Source: G963422445 sp963422445 (GTDB lineage Bacteria > Pseudomonadota > Alphaproteobacteria > Thalassobaculales > Thalassobaculaceae). Taken from it: 64,000 bases of DNA. Shown piece after piece: positions 35,160-44,344 of the stretch (position 1 is its first letter; every line of letters starts with the position of its first letter). Both the position numbers and the translations under genes were made by a program. The notes under the pieces are model-generated. The model saw only the letters and a list, made by a program, of their open reading frames with translations, ran no database searches and had not been told where the DNA came from. Location of the stretch: assembly GCA_963422445.2 (NCBI GenBank), contig OY729512.2, forward strand, positions 4,898,001 through 4,962,000, written 5' to 3'.

Positions 35160-35294
35160 TCGCCACGTCTCCGCAATAACCTCTGTCTCCACAACACCCT
35201 GTCCCGCCGGAAATATTCCGGCGTGGCAAACCTGTCCGCGACAACCGGCGTCAGGCCCAAGATATCACGTGTCGGAACTGGAAGGCCGGCAGCG

Positions 35295-36239
35295 CTATCC
35301 GGCGGCCAGTGACGCCGCCCGGTGCCAGTTGGGCACCGGGCGGGCCCGCAGTGGCACCCAGGTCCAGTTGCCAGACTCAGCGAATATCGCTTGCAGCAGC
35401 CGGTTGTTGAATTCGTGGCCAGATTTGTAAGCCGTGACGCGGCCCAGCATTGGTCCGTTGGCCAGATAGAGATCGCCGAAGCAATCAAGGATCTTGTGGC
35501 GGACGAATTCATCAGGATACCGCAGACCGCCGACATTCAGGATATTGCTGCCATCGACGACAATGGCGTTTTCGAGCGATCCGCCGCGGGCCAAGCTCGC
35601 GGCCTTCATGGTGTCGATCTCCTCGACCATCGCGAAGGTCCGCGCCGCGCTGATTGTCTTGTTGAACAAGTCGCCATCTAGCCGTACGTTCAGCGCGCTT
35701 TCGCCAATCGCCGGTGCGTCGAACTCGATGGACAATGCAATCGAGAACTCGTCGGCCGGCACTACCGAGATCATGCGGTCGCCATCACTCACCGAAACCG
35801 GCCGAAGAATTCTGAGGGCCCGGCGCGCTGCCTGCTGCGGTCTTGTCCCGGTACGTTCGATTAACTCGACGAACGGCCGCGAACTGCCATCCATAACCGG
35901 GACTTCCGCGCCATCAATCTCGATCAGGACATTGTCAACTGCGCATCCGGCAAGTGCCGCCACGAGATGTTCGATCGTGCCGACCTGAAGGCCTTCTCCA
36001 TTGGCGATGGTTGTGGCAAAACGAGTATCGCAAACCCGGTCCCAGCGTGCCGGAATCAAAGGATCACCTGTACCGACATCCGTGCGCCGGAATACGATCC
36101 CGTGTCCGGCTAGCGCCGGCTTCAGCGTAAGGGAAATATCGTGGCCGGAATGCAGTCCGACACCGTCACACCCGACCTCCCGACTCAGCGTATGCTGCGC
36201 CGCAGGCCAAGGTGAAGTCCCGGTCGCCATGACATTCAC
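35295..36239 (-). CDS. lpxC: UDP-3-O-acyl-N-acetylglucosamine deacetylase
   Basis: 314 aa, starting at a GTG with GGAGG seven bases upstream. The committed step of lipid A synthesis. Zinc ligands fit H91 (TIEHLVAAL), H248 and D252 (RHKILDCFGDL); general base E90 and H275 (KSGHEFNN). N-terminal VGLHSGHDISL and the double LpxC fold are complete. It lies 876 bp downstream of ftsZ, and its usual neighbour bamD is displaced by about 5 kb. It indicates a Gram-negative organism with lipopolysaccharide. Confidence 0.96.
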   Translation of the reverse strand: MNVMATGTSPWPAAQHTLSREVGCDGVGLHSGHDISLTLKPALAGHGIVFRRTDVGTGDPLIPARWDRVCDTRFATTIANGEGLQVGTIEHLVAALAGCAVDNVLIEIDGAEVPVMDGSSRPFVELIERTGTRPQQAARRALRILRPVSVSDGDRMISVVPADEFSIALSIEFDAPAIGESALNVRLDGDLFNKTISAARTFAMVEEIDTMKAASLARGGSLENAIVVDGSNILNVGGLRYPDEFVRHKILDCFGDLYLANGPMLGRVTAYKSGHEFNNRLLQAIFAESGNWTWVPLRARPVPNWHRAASLAAG

Positions 36240-36288
36240 GTATGATCCTCCAGACTGGGGATTTGCTCCCGCGGTTGACCACCAAATC

Positions 36289-36316
36289 AGAATAAGGGTG
36301 GTGGTCGAGTCGTCAA
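36289..36316 (-). promoter_or_regulatory. Possible lpxC promoter
   Basis: On the minus strand TTGACG (36316-36311) and TATTCT (36294-36289) separated by 16 bp, 49 bp upstream of the lpxC start. Sigma70-like by eye only. Confidence 0.4.
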
Positions 36317-36728
36317 TTCACATTTCATTACTGAGTGTTACGCAAAAGGATGCCTCCATCATCGGCTGCAAATCTTCGATCGTTGAACAATGCCGGGACG
36401 GCCTGCTAGATGTCGTTGACAGTTCTCGCCCTGCGAACGGCATCCGTGCCCGACCGGATACCGGCTGACCGACATGCCAGACCGGGCTGCGCGGTCTCGC
36501 CGAATGCAGACGATTCAGGGCGACAGTGCATAAGGCAATTGCATGTAGCGGGACCAAATACTTTGCGGCCGGACAACGGACACGGATCCGTTGGTGTCGA
36601 ACCCTGGACATCCTGAACCGGGTGTCTCTGCTCACCGCGCTTGCCACCACGTACCCGGCCGCCAAGACCGGCACGCGCCTCACCCGCGCTGTCTGCCTGG
36701 CCCCCTCGGCCGCCACTCCGATACACTA

Positions 36729-36790
36729 TCCCCATTGGAGGGGCCTCACCTGTCACAACCCCCCTGTTGCATTTCGGACTCCGAACCGGG
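36729..36790 (+). repeat. Dispersed ~60-bp repeat (type R), copy 2
   Basis: Same as 8041-8101 apart from a few differences: TCCCCATTGGAGGGGCCTC at the start, the palindrome TTCGGACTCCGAA, and GAACCGGG at the end. It lies in the middle of the ftsZ-lpxC spacer. Confidence 0.65.
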
Positions 36791-37114
36791 AATATTATAG
36801 ACGGATCAAGCGCAGCCTTGCGCATGCGAGTGCAAATTTCCTCGCGAGGCTCATAACCTGAATGGCAGTGACGTGCGACCGCTCAGCGGCGCTCAAATCG
36901 ATCCGAAAACGTCGAGCGGAAGTGATCTACCACTTGGTCCAGGTTTCCGATCCGGGCGCGCAACAGCCGAACGACTGTGCACGGGTATCGCGGATATGGC
37001 ACCGTCACGACCGGACGCATGCTCTGCCATTCTCTGGCTCATGGGCATGTGTCCAGGATGCGCGGAACATCACACTTTCCCACCCCATTCCGAACGACCG
37101 TCAACCCCAGGCGT

Positions 37115-38701
37115 TCAGTTCGCGGTCCGACGCAGGAAGGACGGAATTTCGACGAGTTCGTCGTCGACATTCCCGAGACGAACCGGTTTGCCGTTCTCAA
37201 CGGATCCGGGACCTGGATCAGCAGCCGCCGGCGCGGCTGGTTCCCGCGGCGGCTGAACAGGATCGGATCTGCCCGACAAGGCTGGCTCGACCGGTGTCGC
37301 CGCCATCTCGCGTTCGCGACGTCCGATCCCGGTCATCAACCCGAACAACGAACGGCTTCGCGGTTTCGGAACCTCGACGCTGGATGTAGCGGTTGCCGCC
37401 CTCTCCCGAGACCCGGAGACCGGTCGCGCGCCAGGATGAACCGGAGGTGGCGGCATGAATGTGTTCTCAGTGCCGGACGCCGCAGCGGGCCGCTGTCTCG
37501 CCGCCTCGTCCGCGGCCACCTCCGGCTTGCCCGATACCATCGGCTCCGCTGCCGGTCGTCGGACCGGGCTGCCGGCCGGAGCTGCCGAAGCCATGTCCGC
37601 GACAGCCGGCTGATCTGGAGTCCCGGAGTCCGGCAACGGTGCCTCCGCTTCCGCTGCAACGCCGGAATCCTGAGCCGGAACGTGCTGCTCGGACACCAGG
37701 ACGATCGACGAACGCGGACGGATGACCACCCCTTCGTCGGCAATGCCCGTCGCGACAACCGAAACCCGAATACGGCCTTCAAGCCGATCATCGAAGGTCG
37801 AGCCGAAAATGATGTTGGCATCGGTCTTGACCTCGGCCCGGATCCGGTTTGCCGCCTCGTCGACTTCGTAAAGCCCCATGTCCATGCTGCCGCTGATGCT
37901 GATCAGAACACCCTGCGCGCCCTTCATCGACGTGTCATCAAGCAGAGGATTGTTGATCGCCGCTTCAGCTGCTTCGATCGCGCGGTTTTCGCCGCTGGAT
38001 TCGCCGGTTCCCATCATCGCTTTGCCCATTTCGCTCATGACCGTCCGGATATCCGCGAAGTCGAGATTGATCAGACCCGGCATGATCATCAGATCGGTCA
38101 CGCCACGGACACCCTGCTGCAGAACCGAATCGGCAATGTTGAAGGCGTCAGCGAAAGTCGTCTTCTCATTCGCCACCCGGAACAGGTTCTGGTTCGGGAT
38201 GATGATGAGAGTATCCACATATTGCGTGAGCTCCTCGATCCCCTGTTCGGCGAGGCGCATGCGATGATTGCCTTCGAAAGTAAATGGCTTGGTCACAACG
38301 CCGACGGTCAGGATGTCGCGCTCACGCGCGGCCTGGGCAATCACCGGCGCCGCCCCGGTACCGGTCCCGCCACCCATGCCGGCGGTAATGAACACCATGT
38401 TGGTGTCGGTAAACTCGGTGACGATGTCCTCCAGCGCCTCCTCAGCCGCGGCGCGGCCGACATCCGGGCACGCCCCGGCGCCAAGGCCCTGGGTCAATTC
38501 GCTGCCAAGTTGCACCTGCCGCTCGGCCAGACTCTGGGACAAGGCCTGGTTATCCGTGTTGGCAACGATGAACTCGACCCCCTTAAGGTCCGAACGGATC
38601 ATGTTGTTCACCGCATTGCCACCAGCCCCACCGACGCCAATCACGCAGATTCGCGGCTCGAGGCCGGTATTATTCATCGGCACAGAAATATTGATTGTCA
38701 T
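37115..38701 (-). CDS. ftsZ: Cell division protein FtsZ
   Basis: 528 aa. The tubulin-like GTPase domain starts with RICVIGVGGAGGNAVNNMI; the GTP loop GGGTGTG is at 110-116; the T7-type loop NLDFADIRTVMSEMGKAMMG is present. After about residue 320 comes a long Pro/Ala-rich linker (about 190 residues, typical of alphaproteobacteria) and the conserved C-terminal peptide EIPSFLRR that binds FtsA and ZipA-type partners. It forms the Z-ring. It is the last gene of the dcw cluster, separated from ftsA by 157 bp, so it may have its own promoter. Confidence 0.97.
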   Translation of the reverse strand: MTINISVPMNNTGLEPRICVIGVGGAGGNAVNNMIRSDLKGVEFIVANTDNQALSQSLAERQVQLGSELTQGLGAGACPDVGRAAAEEALEDIVTEFTDTNMVFITAGMGGGTGTGAAPVIAQAARERDILTVGVVTKPFTFEGNHRMRLAEQGIEELTQYVDTLIIIPNQNLFRVANEKTTFADAFNIADSVLQQGVRGVTDLMIMPGLINLDFADIRTVMSEMGKAMMGTGESSGENRAIEAAEAAINNPLLDDTSMKGAQGVLISISGSMDMGLYEVDEAANRIRAEVKTDANIIFGSTFDDRLEGRIRVSVVATGIADEGVVIRPRSSIVLVSEQHVPAQDSGVAAEAEAPLPDSGTPDQPAVADMASAAPAGSPVRRPAAEPMVSGKPEVAADEAARQRPAAASGTENTFMPPPPVHPGARPVSGSRERAATATSSVEVPKPRSRSLFGLMTGIGRREREMAATPVEPALSGRSDPVQPPREPAAPAAADPGPGSVENGKPVRLGNVDDELVEIPSFLRRTAN

Positions 38702-38858
38702 GGTAAGTCTCCTGATTTTGCAGATTGAAAGGACGCGAATAAGTCAACAGCCGGGACGCCGCCGGACTCGTCAGGGATGCCGCGCAGGATGCGTATGGTC
38801 GTCGCCATACGGAACCAGACGACACTCCGGGATATCCGTGGTACGCGATCGGACGTCA

Positions 38859-40169
38859 TCACGCATTCTCCTTGATCCAAGTCATGAGGCGGCCCAACCA
38901 TCCACCCCAGGCGGCAGTGTCCATACGGTCGACCCCAAGTCGATCGAACCCCGGGTCGACCGCATAAGCCAGCAATCCGGCGCAGGTCGAAAACGACGGC
39001 CCGGAAGTTGCGTCGGGCAGACCCTTGAACCGGACCGGCCGGCCCGGGCGGATCTGTTTCCCGAAAATTCGATGGGCAAGATCGGGAATTCCGGGCAACT
39101 GGCTTGCGCCGCCGGTCAAGACGACGCGCTGGCCGGAACTGTTTTCCAATCCCGACCGTTTCAGACGATCCCTGACGAGTTCGAATGTCTCTTCCAAGCG
39201 CGGCTGGATGATGCGGATCAGCATCGCCTTCTGGACCTGGTTGGGGAGCGACGCTGCCCCTTCGCCGACCTGCGGAACGTTGATGATCTCGATATCGTCG
39301 GTCGGCGACAATCTAGCGCAGCCGTGCAGCGTCTTCAGCCGTTCGGCATCGGCGAGCGATGTCGACAGGCCACGCGCGATGTCGCTGGTGACATGGTCGC
39401 CACCAACCGGCACGATATCGGTAAATATGACACCGCCCCCATAGAACACGGCGACCGATGTCGTTCCGCCACCCATATCGATGACGGTAACGCCGAGATC
39501 CATCTCGTCCTCGACCAGGCAGGACAGTCCCGACGCGTAGGGCGAAATTACATAGCGTTCAACTTCGAGATGGCAACGCTCGACAACCGCATGCAGGTTT
39601 TGTATCGAACCGGATCCCGCAGTCACGCGATGGATACGGACCCCGAACGTCTTGCCAGTCAGGCCGCGCGGGTCGCGAATGCCCCCGGTCCCGTCAATCG
39701 TGAACCGAACGGGCATCACGTGAACAAGACTGCGATCTTGCTCGACCTCGGTCGACCGACCGTACGTCATGATCCGGCGCAGGTCGGAGTCGGTGACACT
39801 GCGTCCGTCGATCGCCAGTTCGACGGCAAAGAGATGTGATTCGGGGCGGCCGCCTGCCAGACTGACATAAACCCGCTCGACGGTGTGTCTGGCCATCTTC
39901 TCGGCGTTGTCAACCGACCGCCGGATTGCCGCCTCGACGGCGTCGATGTCGACGATTGTGCCGTTGCGCATGCCGTTCGTGACCTGATGGCCAATGCCAA
40001 TGATCTGGACACCAGAGAACGTGCCCCCGTCCGGATGCGGCTCCCCGACCCTGGCGATGTAGCAACAGGTCTTTGTGGTCCCGACGTCAAGCGCCGCCAC
40101 AACACCGTGTCTCATTTTCGCAAGGGTTCGCTTCACCGGACCTTGTCCTTCGCACGCGGTCATCATCAC
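38859..40169 (-). CDS. ftsA: Cell division protein FtsA
   Basis: 436 aa. Actin-like ATPase: AALDVGTTKTCCYIARV (phosphate 1), ERVYVSLAGGRPES in the 1C domain, GVTVIDMGGGTTSVAVF (phosphate 2), RVVLTGGASQLPGIPDLA (adenosine). The C-terminal amphipathic membrane-targeting helix fits GGWLGRLMTWIKENA. It anchors FtsZ to the membrane. It starts with three ATG codons overlapping the ftsQ stop; an inner start at 40115 (MRHGVVAALD) is possible. Confidence 0.96.
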   Translation of the reverse strand: MMMTACEGQGPVKRTLAKMRHGVVAALDVGTTKTCCYIARVGEPHPDGGTFSGVQIIGIGHQVTNGMRNGTIVDIDAVEAAIRRSVDNAEKMARHTVERVYVSLAGGRPESHLFAVELAIDGRSVTDSDLRRIMTYGRSTEVEQDRSLVHVMPVRFTIDGTGGIRDPRGLTGKTFGVRIHRVTAGSGSIQNLHAVVERCHLEVERYVISPYASGLSCLVEDEMDLGVTVIDMGGGTTSVAVFYGGGVIFTDIVPVGGDHVTSDIARGLSTSLADAERLKTLHGCARLSPTDDIEIINVPQVGEGAASLPNQVQKAMLIRIIQPRLEETFELVRDRLKRSGLENSSGQRVVLTGGASQLPGIPDLAHRIFGKQIRPGRPVRFKGLPDATSGPSFSTCAGLLAYAVDPGFDRLGVDRMDTAAWGGWLGRLMTWIKENA

Positions 40170-41032
40170 GTCCGACGCCCCGGGTTGCGCAACCGCCTAG
40201 CGGTTGCCGGCGCGACCCGGACAACCAGCTGCCCCTGAACGCGCATGTCGATGGTCATGACATCGCGCTGCAGGATCCCGGTCTTTCGCTCGACCCGGGC
40301 GAGTTCGGACCAAGCATCCAGCGGGTCCTGTTCCGGAAGTTGAACGTCAATGTCGTTGTCGAAACGGACATCCCAGCGCCGTCGGCCGATTCGCGTAATC
40401 GCGCGAACCCGTTTGCGCAGGCCTGGCTCGTTGCCGAGCAGGTTCAGGAACGCGCCGGCATACGCCCGCGCTTGCTCCCCGATCACCAGAGGAAGCGACG
40501 AATACGGCCTGGTATCGACACCGTGAATCGCAGTTCCATCGAAATCGATCAATGTCAGTGTCCGTTGATGCTGCCAGACCGCCACCGGCTCGCGCTCGAC
40601 CAGACGGACAAAAATGGTGTCGGGCAGATGACGCTCGACCTGCACCTGTCTGGTCCAGGACAGCGCAGCAATTCGGGCATGCATGTCTTCAAGATCAATC
40701 GCGAGGATCGGGTCTCCGGTTTCTGTCCCGATCGCCTGCAACAGAACGGACCGATCTGTGCGGTTACGGCCACTGACGAGGATCTCCCGGACTGCCAGAC
40801 CGTTTGCAGCCAATTCTTGATGCAGGGAGTCCATGAAACGCTGGAAACCCGCATCCATCGCTCCGCTTCTATAAATCGTCCAGCCGAACACGCCTGTAGC
40901 GCCGGTGACAGCCAACATCAGAACGACAAACGCCGTCACGCCAGGCCGGATCTTGCGCAAATGCCGGGACGGCGAGCGTGCCGGCCGCTTGCTTGCAGTC
41001 TTGCGAGCATCGGTCTTCTTTATGAATCGCAC
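40166..41032 (-). CDS. ftsQ: Cell division protein FtsQ
   Basis: 288 aa. Basic cytoplasmic N-terminus (KKTDARKTASKRPARS), one membrane segment at about 31-52 (GVTAFVVLMLAVTGATGVFG), a periplasmic POTRA domain (REILVSGRNRTDRSVLLQAI) and the beta domain (DTIFVRLVEREPVAVWQ). It scaffolds the FtsB-FtsL complex. It overlaps ftsA by 4 bp and ddl by 13 bp. Confidence 0.94.
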   Translation of the reverse strand: MRFIKKTDARKTASKRPARSPSRHLRKIRPGVTAFVVLMLAVTGATGVFGWTIYRSGAMDAGFQRFMDSLHQELAANGLAVREILVSGRNRTDRSVLLQAIGTETGDPILAIDLEDMHARIAALSWTRQVQVERHLPDTIFVRLVEREPVAVWQHQRTLTLIDFDGTAIHGVDTRPYSSLPLVIGEQARAYAGAFLNLLGNEPGLRKRVRAITRIGRRRWDVRFDNDIDVQLPEQDPLDAWSELARVERKTGILQRDVMTIDMRVQGQLVVRVAPATARRLRNPGRRT

Positions 41033-41931
41033 CGGGCATTCTCCACAATGCGTGTCACAAGCTCGGGAAAGTCATAACCGCAGAACTCCGCCTGCTCGGG
41101 CAGCAGGGATGTCGCTGTCATCCCGGGTTGGGTATTGATTTCCAGCAGATAAAGCGCACCGTGCGGGTTCCCGGTGTCGTCGTAGCGGAAGTCCGACCGC
41201 GTCACGCCACGGCAACCAAGCAGGTCATGCGCCCGCGCCGCAGTGGCCAAGGCTTCCTCGGTCACCGCATCCGGCAGCGGCGCCGGCAACACATGTACCG
41301 ACCCGCCGGGTTCGTATTTGGCGCCATAATCGTAGAACCCGCGATCCGACGTTATCTCGGTAACGCAAAGCGGCTGACCCTCGAGAACCCCGACAGTCAG
41401 TTCCCGGCCGGGAATGTATTTTTCGACCAGAACCTGTTCGCCATAAGACCAGTTTGCGTCGGCCAGTAGTTCGTTGACGCGGCGACGGAGGATTTGAACA
41501 CCGACACTTGATCCCTGGTTCAACGGCTTCACGACCAGCGGCAATGAAAGTGTTGTCCTCTCGAAAATGTCGTCGAGTCGGCGGACATAACCCTCTGGAC
41601 AACGCAGCCCCGCCCGCATGAAGACCGCCTTGGCCTGCGGCTTGTTCATGGCGATCGCGGACGCCTCGACTCCGGAATGGGTATAGGGAATGGCCATGAT
41701 GTTGAGCAGACCCTGAATGCTGCCGTCCTCGCCAGCCGGGCCGTGCAAGGCATTGAAACAGACATCCGGCCGAAGATTCGCCAGGACCAGAGCGATATCG
41801 CGATTGATATCGATTTCGGTCACCCGATAGCCGGCTTCACGCAGCGCGGCAGCGCAGGCCGCGCCGCTGGTCAGCGACACATTGCGTTCGGCGGACCATC
41901 CGCCCATCAGCACCGCGACATGCTTGCTCAT
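41020..41931 (-). CDS. ddl: D-alanine--D-alanine ligase
   Basis: 303 aa. ATP-grasp enzyme making D-Ala-D-Ala for the peptide stem. Visible are MGGWSAERNVSLTSG at the N-terminus, NALHGPAGEDGSIQG, the ATP-binding LVVKPLNQGSSVGV, and the metal/substrate segment LLEINTQPGMTATSLLPEQA. DdlB-type position between murB and ftsQ. Overlaps murB by 4 bp. Confidence 0.96.
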   Translation of the reverse strand: MSKHVAVLMGGWSAERNVSLTSGAACAAALREAGYRVTEIDINRDIALVLANLRPDVCFNALHGPAGEDGSIQGLLNIMAIPYTHSGVEASAIAMNKPQAKAVFMRAGLRCPEGYVRRLDDIFERTTLSLPLVVKPLNQGSSVGVQILRRRVNELLADANWSYGEQVLVEKYIPGRELTVGVLEGQPLCVTEITSDRGFYDYGAKYEPGGSVHVLPAPLPDAVTEEALATAARAHDLLGCRGVTRSDFRYDDTGNPHGALYLLEINTQPGMTATSLLPEQAEFCGYDFPELVTRIVENARCDS

Positions 41932-42878
41932 GCCTCATGCTCCGCAACGACAGGAATGCCGACCCGGCGGATTTCCCAGCGGAGTTCAATACCGGACGAG
42001 TCTCGGACCCGCCGTCGGACCTCTTTGCCAAGGTTTTCGAGATCCGCCGCTGTCGCGGCGCCGGTGTTGATCAGGAAATTGCAGTGGAGCTGCGATACCA
42101 TGGCGCCGCCGAGGCGAAGACCGCGGCAACCGGCCCGGTCGATCAGCTCCCAGGCCTTATGGCCCTCCGGATTGGCAAAAGTGCTGCCGCCGGTACGGCT
42201 GCGAACCGGCTGCGTAGCGGCCCGGGCCGCCTGAATAACCGCCATCCGGTCGGGGCCAACGGCCTCATCGCCGGGTTCGGCCCGCAACAACGCGGAAACG
42301 AAAATCCAGTCGTCCGGCACTCCCGTATGCCGATAGCCCATCCCCATCTCGCCGACCGCGAGTTGCCGAAGTTGCCCGGACGGATCGAAGGCGTCGGCCT
42401 TGATGACGACATCGCCGAAGCAACCGCCATAGGCTCCGGCGTTCATGCGCAAGCCGCCGCCGATGGTCCCGGGAATGCCACTGAGGAACTCGAGCCCGCA
42501 CCGACCATTCTCCGCGGACGCGCGCGCCATATTTGCATCGGGGACCGCCGCCCCGACCGAGACCGCATCGGCAGAGAAGTCAATGTCGCCAAAGGCTCTG
42601 GTGAGCCTGATCACGACACCGGGAATACCGCCGTCGCGGACCAGAAGGTTCGATGTTGCGCCGATCACGGTGACCGGCACCCTCTCCGGCCGGTTGCCGA
42701 GGAAACTCGCGAGATCGTCGCTGTCGGCTGGCCGGAATACAATCTCGGCGGCCCCACCGACCCGGAACCACGTGTAGGGTGCGAGTGGCGTGTTGGCGGT
42801 ATACCGGCCGCGTACCGATGGTAGGCGATCGATCAGGCCGGCCGCCGAACCGCGGGTCCTGTGCACCGCGACAGTCAT
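41928..42878 (-). CDS. murB: UDP-N-acetylenolpyruvoylglucosamine reductase
   Basis: 316 aa. FAD enzyme reducing the enolpyruvyl group to give UDP-MurNAc. FAD contacts in ITVTVIGATSNLLVRDGG-type sequence (PVTVIGATSNLLVRDGG), the SGIPGTIGGGLRMNAGAYGG loop, and GGSTFANPEGHKAWELID with the catalytic Ser. Length fits type II MurB as in other alphaproteobacteria. Overlaps murC and ddl by 4 bp each. Confidence 0.96.
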   Translation of the reverse strand: MTVAVHRTRGSAAGLIDRLPSVRGRYTANTPLAPYTWFRVGGAAEIVFRPADSDDLASFLGNRPERVPVTVIGATSNLLVRDGGIPGVVIRLTRAFGDIDFSADAVSVGAAVPDANMARASAENGRCGLEFLSGIPGTIGGGLRMNAGAYGGCFGDVVIKADAFDPSGQLRQLAVGEMGMGYRHTGVPDDWIFVSALLRAEPGDEAVGPDRMAVIQAARAATQPVRSRTGGSTFANPEGHKAWELIDRAGCRGLRLGGAMVSQLHCNFLINTGAATAADLENLGKEVRRRVRDSSGIELRWEIRRVGIPVVAEHEA

Positions 42879-44344
42879 TGCGCCGGTCCCGCCATCGACC
42901 GGATGGACCGCGAAGCCGGTCGGACCGACCCGGCGTCGAGGAGACGATCGAGCTCACCGGGCAACGCCTGTGCCCAGGCTGTGATATTGCCGGCGCCGAG
43001 GCAAACCACATAATCACCAGAATCGGCGATCCCGGCGATCATGTCGGCGAGGTCATTGGACTGCCCCAGGACATGCACTTCGGTGCGACCACGCGCCATC
43101 AGACCACCTGCCAGAGCGTCGCGATCAATTCCCGGGATCGGATCCTCACCTGCCGAATAAACATCGGCAACGACAACAGCATCGGCCCGATCGAAACACC
43201 GGCAGAAATCCTCGAACAGATCGGACAATCGGGAATAGCGATGTGGCTGCACCACGGCGATGATCCGTCCGTAAGGACAGGCCGAACGGGCAGCCTCGAG
43301 CACTGCGGTTATCTCGACCGGGTGATGACCGTAATCGTCGATCACGGTGATGCCGTGCGACACCCCGGTCCGGGTGAAGCGCCGTTTAACGCCCTGAAAC
43401 CCTTTCAAGACCGAACGGATCAACGACTCCGCCAACCCCATTTCATGGGCGACAACGACGGCGGCCATCGCATTCAGAACATTGTGCTTGCCATACATCG
43501 GCAAGACCAGGTCGCGAATCACGATCCGCCGGTCGCCGGGCCGATCTGTCAGCGTCACCGAAAACCGCGATCCCTCTGGAACGACAGCGAGGTCATGGCC
43601 ACGAACATCGGCCTCAGACGACATGCCGTACGTAATAACGCGGCGGTCCGAGACCTGGGGAATCATGGCCTTGACAACCGGATGGTCGATGCACAACGCC
43701 GCAAAGCCGTAAATCGGGATATTGGCGATGAACGCCCGGAAGGCTTCCTGCAGTTTTTCGAAACTTCCGTGGAAGTCGAGATGTTCCGGATCGATGTTGG
43801 TTACAATCGCGATTGTTGCCGGCAGCCGGTTGAAACTGCCGTCGGACTCATCAGCCTCGACCACCATCCAGTCACCGCTTCCGACACGGGCATTGGCCCC
43901 GTAAGCATTGATGACTCCGCCATTGATGACGGTCGGATCAAGCCCGGCGCCGTCGAGCAATGCGGCGACCAGTGATGTCGTGGTGGTCTTGCCGTGGGTG
44001 CCGGCGCAAGCGACCGACCATTTGAGCCGCATCAGATCGCCAAGCATTTCAGCGCGGTGAATCACCGGGATCATTGCAGCGCGAGCCGCCACCAGTTCGG
44101 CATTATGGGGCCGGATCGCTGTCGATACGATGACGATGGTGGCGTCCGCGACATTCTCGGTCCGTTGGCCGACGAAGATCTTGATGCCGAGAGCCATCAA
44201 CCGCTTCACATTCGGCGTGATACTGATATCGCTGCCCTGGACCTGATAGCCGCGGTTATGCAGCACTTCGGCGATCCCGCTCATGCCAATGCCGCCAATA
44301 CCGACGAAATGCAAGATCCCGATATCAAGAGGCATTTCTCTCAT
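42875..44344 (-). CDS. murC: UDP-N-acetylmuramate--L-alanine ligase
   Basis: 489 aa. Mur ligase fold: N-terminal UDP-binding LHFVGIGGIGMSGIAEVLHN, ATP loop GTHGKTTT (115-122), central NIDPEHLDFHGSFEKLQEAF, and C-terminal VIDDYGHHPVEITAVL typical of MurC. It adds L-Ala to UDP-MurNAc. Overlaps murG and murB by 4 bp. Confidence 0.97.
   Translation of the reverse strand: MREMPLDIGILHFVGIGGIGMSGIAEVLHNRGYQVQGSDISITPNVKRLMALGIKIFVGQRTENVADATIVIVSTAIRPHNAELVAARAAMIPVIHRAEMLGDLMRLKWSVACAGTHGKTTTTSLVAALLDGAGLDPTVINGGVINAYGANARVGSGDWMVVEADESDGSFNRLPATIAIVTNIDPEHLDFHGSFEKLQEAFRAFIANIPIYGFAALCIDHPVVKAMIPQVSDRRVITYGMSSEADVRGHDLAVVPEGSRFSVTLTDRPGDRRIVIRDLVLPMYGKHNVLNAMAAVVVAHEMGLAESLIRSVLKGFQGVKRRFTRTGVSHGITVIDDYGHHPVEITAVLEAARSACPYGRIIAVVQPHRYSRLSDLFEDFCRCFDRADAVVVADVYSAGEDPIPGIDRDALAGGLMARGRTEVHVLGQSNDLADMIAGIADSGDYVVCLGAGNITAWAQALPGELDRLLDAGSVRPASRSIRSMAGPAQ

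Larger units (their letters stand above)
36240..37114. other. Long ftsZ-lpxC intergenic stretch, no gene seen
   Basis: 875 bp. Short open frames on both strands lack any recognisable domain. It holds the putative lpxC promoter at its left edge and the dispersed repeat R at 36729-36790. Confidence 0.5.

Noticed and set aside
36977..38728. 583-codon plus-strand open frame opposite ftsZ
   Set aside because: It is the antisense of ftsZ; high-GC codon use keeps it open. The translation has no domain, and ftsZ on the other strand is unmistakable.
38268..39839. 523-codon plus-strand open frame across ftsZ/ftsA
   Set aside because: Antisense of ftsA and the ftsZ start; it crosses the intergenic gap without any recognisable protein feature.
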